Below, piece after piece: positions 30,085-32,776 of a stretch of DNA of 32,776 bases. The first letter of the stretch is position 1; the number at the start of each line of letters is the position of its first letter. The DNA is taken from NCBI RefSeq assembly GCF_938020365.1, contig NZ_CALIIB010000012.1, positions 1-32,776 on the forward strand, written 5' to 3'. The notes under the pieces are model-generated. The model was not told the origin of the DNA. It was given only the letters and a program-made list of their open reading frames with translations, and did no database searches. Source of the stretch: an uncultured Streptococcus sp. Lineage in GTDB: Bacteria > Bacillota > Bacilli > Lactobacillales > Streptococcaceae. The position numbers were made by a program, and so were the translations under genes.

Positions 30085-32052
30085 ATGAAAAATAAACAAA
30101 ATAATGGTTTTATAAAAAATCCTTTTCTCTATATTCTAATTATTGTAGTCCTTGTTACAGGTTTTCAGTATTTCTTTACAGGAAGTGCGACAGGCCGTAG
30201 CCAGCAAATCAACTACAGCCAATTAGTAAAAGAAATCCAAAATAATAATGTTACAGAGATGAGCTACCAGCCAAATGGTAGTATTATCGAGGTATCAGGT
30301 ACTTATAAAAAACCTAAAGAATCAAAAGATACGACAGGAATCCTGTTTTTCAGTCCGGAAATCTCAAAAGTTAGCAGATTTACTAGTGTTGTTTTGCCAT
30401 CAGATACAACAGTTTCTGATTTGCAAAAGCTAGCTGCTGAGCATGAGACAGAAGTGACTATTAAGCGTGAAAGCTCCAGTGGAATGTGGATTAATCTTTT
30501 GATCTCCTTGGTTCCATTTATCATCATCGCCTTCATCTTTATGTCTATGATGAATCAAGGCGGTGGCGGTGCTCGTGGTGCTATGAATTTTGGACGTAAC
30601 AAAGCTCGTGCGGCCAATAAAGAAGATATCAAAGTACGCTTTTCAGATGTCGCTGGTGCAGAAGAGGAAAAACAAGAACTGGTTGAAGTTGTTGAATTCC
30701 TAAAAGATCCAAAACGTTATACTAAGCTGGGTGCTCGTATTCCAGCAGGTGTTCTTTTGGAAGGCCCTCCGGGGACTGGTAAGACCTTGCTTGCCAAGGC
30801 AGTTGCTGGTGAAGCAGGTGTTCCTTTCTTCAGCATCTCAGGTTCTGACTTTGTTGAAATGTTCGTAGGTGTCGGAGCAAGCCGTGTTCGTTCTCTATTT
30901 GAAGATGCGAAAAAAGCGGCTCCTGCTATTATCTTCATAGATGAAATTGATGCCGTCGGTCGTCAGCGTGGTGTTGGCCTCGGTGGCGGTAATGATGAAC
31001 GTGAACAAACCCTTAATCAGCTCTTGATTGAAATGGATGGTTTTGAAGGCAATGAAGGAATCATTATCATTGCGGCTACTAACCGTTCGGATGTTCTTGA
31101 TCCAGCTCTTCTACGTCCAGGTCGTTTTGACAGAAAAGTTTTGGTTGGTCGCCCTGATGTGAAAGGTCGGGAAGCTATTCTTCGCGTTCATGCTAAGAAT
31201 AAACCGCTGGCTAAAAATGTTGATTTGAAACTAGTTGCCCAGCAGACACCTGGCTTTGTTGGTGCTGATTTGGAAAATGTCTTAAATGAGGCTGCCTTGG
31301 TTGCAGCTCGTCGTAATAAGAAAGTCATTGATGCAGATGATATTGATGAAGCAGAAGACAGAGTAATCGCAGGACCATCTAAGAAAGATAAAACCGTTTC
31401 AGAGCGTGATCGTCAGATTGTCGCTTACCATGAAGCGGGGCATACGATTGTCGGACTTGTTTTGTCCAATGCGCGTGTCGTACACAAGGTAACTATTGTG
31501 CCTCGTGGTCGTGCTGGCGGATATATGATTGCCCTGCCTAAAGAAGACCAAATGCTTCTGTCTAAAGAAGATATGAAGGAGCAATTGGCTGGTCTCATGG
31601 GTGGTCGTGTAGCTGAAGAGATTATCTTTAATGTCCAAACCACAGGAGCTTCCAATGACTTTGAACAAGCTACACAGATGGCGCGTGCAATGGTCACTGA
31701 ATACGGTATGAGTGAAAAACTTGGCCCAGTCCAATACGAAGGTAACCATGCTATGTTTGGTGCACAAAGTCCTCAAAAATCAATTTCAGAGCAAACAGCC
31801 TATGAGATTGATGAGGAAGTTCGTTCATTACTAAATGAAGCAAGAAACAAAGCAGCTGAGATTATTCAAGCAAATCGTGAAACCCATAAATTGATTGCAG
31901 AAGCATTGCTTAAATACGAAACGCTTGATAGCAACCAAATTAAATCTCTCTATGAAACAGGTCATATGCCAGAAGAGTCTGAAAAAGACTTGGAACGAGA
32001 AGCACATGCCCTTTCCTATGATGAAATAAAATCCAAAATGGAAGAAAATTAA
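30085..32052 (+). CDS. ftsH: ATP-dependent zinc metalloprotease FtsH
   Basis: Membrane-anchored AAA protease that degrades unstable membrane and regulatory proteins. 655 residues. Transmembrane helices at about 13-31 and 134-156 flank an extracytoplasmic domain. The AAA module has Walker A GPPGTGKT (227-234), Walker B IIFIDEID (282-289) and the second region of homology to RPGRFDR (344-350). The protease domain has HEAGH (449-453) with D524 as third zinc ligand. A hairpin terminator follows. Confidence 0.98.
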   Translation: MKNKQNNGFIKNPFLYILIIVVLVTGFQYFFTGSATGRSQQINYSQLVKEIQNNNVTEMSYQPNGSIIEVSGTYKKPKESKDTTGILFFSPEISKVSRFTSVVLPSDTTVSDLQKLAAEHETEVTIKRESSSGMWINLLISLVPFIIIAFIFMSMMNQGGGGARGAMNFGRNKARAANKEDIKVRFSDVAGAEEEKQELVEVVEFLKDPKRYTKLGARIPAGVLLEGPPGTGKTLLAKAVAGEAGVPFFSISGSDFVEMFVGVGASRVRSLFEDAKKAAPAIIFIDEIDAVGRQRGVGLGGGNDEREQTLNQLLIEMDGFEGNEGIIIIAATNRSDVLDPALLRPGRFDRKVLVGRPDVKGREAILRVHAKNKPLAKNVDLKLVAQQTPGFVGADLENVLNEAALVAARRNKKVIDADDIDEAEDRVIAGPSKKDKTVSERDRQIVAYHEAGHTIVGLVLSNARVVHKVTIVPRGRAGGYMIALPKEDQMLLSKEDMKEQLAGLMGGRVAEEIIFNVQTTGASNDFEQATQMARAMVTEYGMSEKLGPVQYEGNHAMFGAQSPQKSISEQTAYEIDEEVRSLLNEARNKAAEIIQANRETHKLIAEALLKYETLDSNQIKSLYETGHMPEESEKDLEREAHALSYDEIKSKMEEN

Positions 32053-32070
32053 GAGATGCTTTTCTAATTA

Positions 32071-32112
32071 AATAGCTTGATTACTAATTGTGTAATCAAG
32101 CTATTTTTTTAT
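32071..32112 (+). terminator. Terminator of ftsH
   Basis: AATAGCTTGATTAC (32071-32084) pairs perfectly with GTAATCAAGCTATT (32092-32105), then TTTTTATT. It isolates comX from ftsH transcription. Confidence 0.88.
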
Positions 32113-32173
32113 TCTTTAAAGCCTAACATGTCTTAAAAAGTCTCTGAGATGTCTCAAATTTTTTTGTTAGGTA

Positions 32174-32202
32174 CCAGTTGGGGGATAAAATAGACAGGAT
32201 AG
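32174..32202 (+). promoter_or_regulatory. Candidate ComE-binding repeat at comX
   Basis: CCAGTTGGG (32174-32182) and ACAGGATAG (32194-32202) resemble the aCAgTTgaG half-sites but weakly, and their period is 20 instead of 21 bases. The second half-site is 32 bases before the candidate -10, against 31 at comC, which supports the call. Confidence 0.45.
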
Positions 32203-32234
32203 GGACAGGAGGCCTGAGGGAAGAGTTTTTCTTG

Positions 32235-32240
32235 TAGAAT
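32235..32240 (+). promoter_or_regulatory. -10 element of the comX promoter
   Basis: TAGAAT preceded by TGT (extended -10: TGTAGAAT overlaps by one base), 27 bases before the comX start. AAGGAG at 32257-32262 is the ribosome-binding site. Confidence 0.55.
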
Positions 32241-32267
32241 CATATTATCAAAGGAAAAGGAGATAAC

Positions 32268-32750
32268 ATGAACTTCAAGGAACGCTATGAGAAAGTGCAG
32301 TGGATCGTCCGGCGCTGTGCACGGGATTATTATGTACATTTATGGGAGAGTAGTGACTGGGAACAAGAGGGTATGCTGGTTTATCACCAGCTGGAAGAAA
32401 GTCATCCAGATATCAGTCAAGATGAAAGCCGCCTTTATCGCTACTTCAAGACAAAATTTCGGAATCATATTCATGACATTCTTCGAAAGCAAGAGAGCCA
32501 AAAACGCCGCTTCGATCGTCAGTCTTATGAAGAAGTTGGTACCATTAGTCATAGACTGAGCAAGCGCGAACTAGCCTTAGATGATTTAGTCGCTCTTCGA
32601 AGTTCGTTAGCAGCCTACACTTCCAAGTTAGACAAAGAACAACTAGAATTATACCACCGCTTACTAGGCGACGAACGGTTTAAGGGACGTAAAAGACTGT
32701 TGCGAGAGTTAGAGGAATATTTAATAGACTTTAGCAGCACGGTGATATAG
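32268..32750 (+). CDS. comX: Competence-specific sigma factor ComX (SigX)
   Basis: Alternative sigma factor that directs RNA polymerase to the late competence genes for DNA uptake and recombination. 160 residues, near the usual 159. The region-2-like part includes YYVHLWESSDWEQEGMLVYHQL and RYFKTKFRNHIHDILRKQESQKRR, very close to pneumococcal ComX; YEEVGTISHRLS follows, and a region-4-like C-terminal part ends with GRKRLLRELEEYL. It is monocistronic after the ftsH terminator. In pneumococcus one comX copy lies here and a second copy elsewhere beside an rRNA operon; whether a second copy exists here cannot be seen. Confidence 0.96.
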   Translation: MNFKERYEKVQWIVRRCARDYYVHLWESSDWEQEGMLVYHQLEESHPDISQDESRLYRYFKTKFRNHIHDILRKQESQKRRFDRQSYEEVGTISHRLSKRELALDDLVALRSSLAAYTSKLDKEQLELYHRLLGDERFKGRKRLLRELEEYLIDFSSTVI

Positions 32751-32776
32751 AGAATAAGGGAGAGGTAAGAGGGAGA

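Noticed and set aside
1..32776. CRISPR arrays, insertion sequences, prophage or BOX/RUP-type repeats
   Set aside because: No regularly spaced repeats, transposase or phage frames were seen on either strand.

Overview
This window is core streptococcal chromosome spanning the replication origin. The gene order recF-yaaA, sdaAB-sdaAA, comCDE between tRNA genes, rlmH, htrA-parB-dnaA-dnaN, ychF-pth-mfd-rqcP-divIC, tilS-hpt-ftsH-comX is that of mitis/sanguinis-group streptococci, and base composition is low GC. The predicted competence pheromone, DLRNIFLKIKFKKK, is the one I recall for Streptococcus cristatus, so S. cristatus or a very close relative is the best guess. I saw no insertion sequence, prophage, CRISPR array or foreign island. 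No stretch longer than about 300 bases lacks a gene; the larger gaps hold origin DNA, promoters and terminators.

Layout: 1-698 is the 3' end of guaB, convergent with recF-yaaA (780-2288, minus). 2478-8884 is a plus-strand row: two M16-peptidase-like genes, rodZ, pgsA and the energy-coupling module ecfA1-ecfA2-ecfT. A LysM/lysozyme-like secreted protein follows (9071-9730). 9788-11340 is the serine dehydratase pair on the minus strand. 11473-14173, all minus, holds tRNA-Asn, tRNA-Glu, comE, comD, the 42-codon comC and tRNA-Arg. rlmH (minus) diverges from htrA-parB (plus). dnaA-dnaN and the origin follow. From 19925 rightward nearly everything is on the plus strand, ending with comX; only a small lipoprotein gene is reversed.

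Three systems meet here. (1) Replication and segregation: DnaA-box clusters upstream of htrA, upstream of dnaA and between dnaA and dnaN, the last followed by DnaA-trio-like triplets and AT-rich DNA; parB; and parS-like 16-mers at 3889 (perfect), 6525 (one mismatch) and 29265 (two mismatches), on both sides of the origin. (2) Competence: comC, comD and comE behind a textbook double ComE box, with comX at the other end of the window. (3) Envelope stress and growth control: a CiaR-type repeat at htrA and a WalR-type repeat at the LysM gene.

I found no clearly undescribed system. The most useful second looks are the parS/oriC geometry, the predicted leaderless parB and rlmH transcripts, a perfect 13-bp inverted repeat containing the parB -35 element, the 20-bp-phased ComE-like site at comX, and a beta-lactamase-fold protein that appears to lack the deacylating glutamate.
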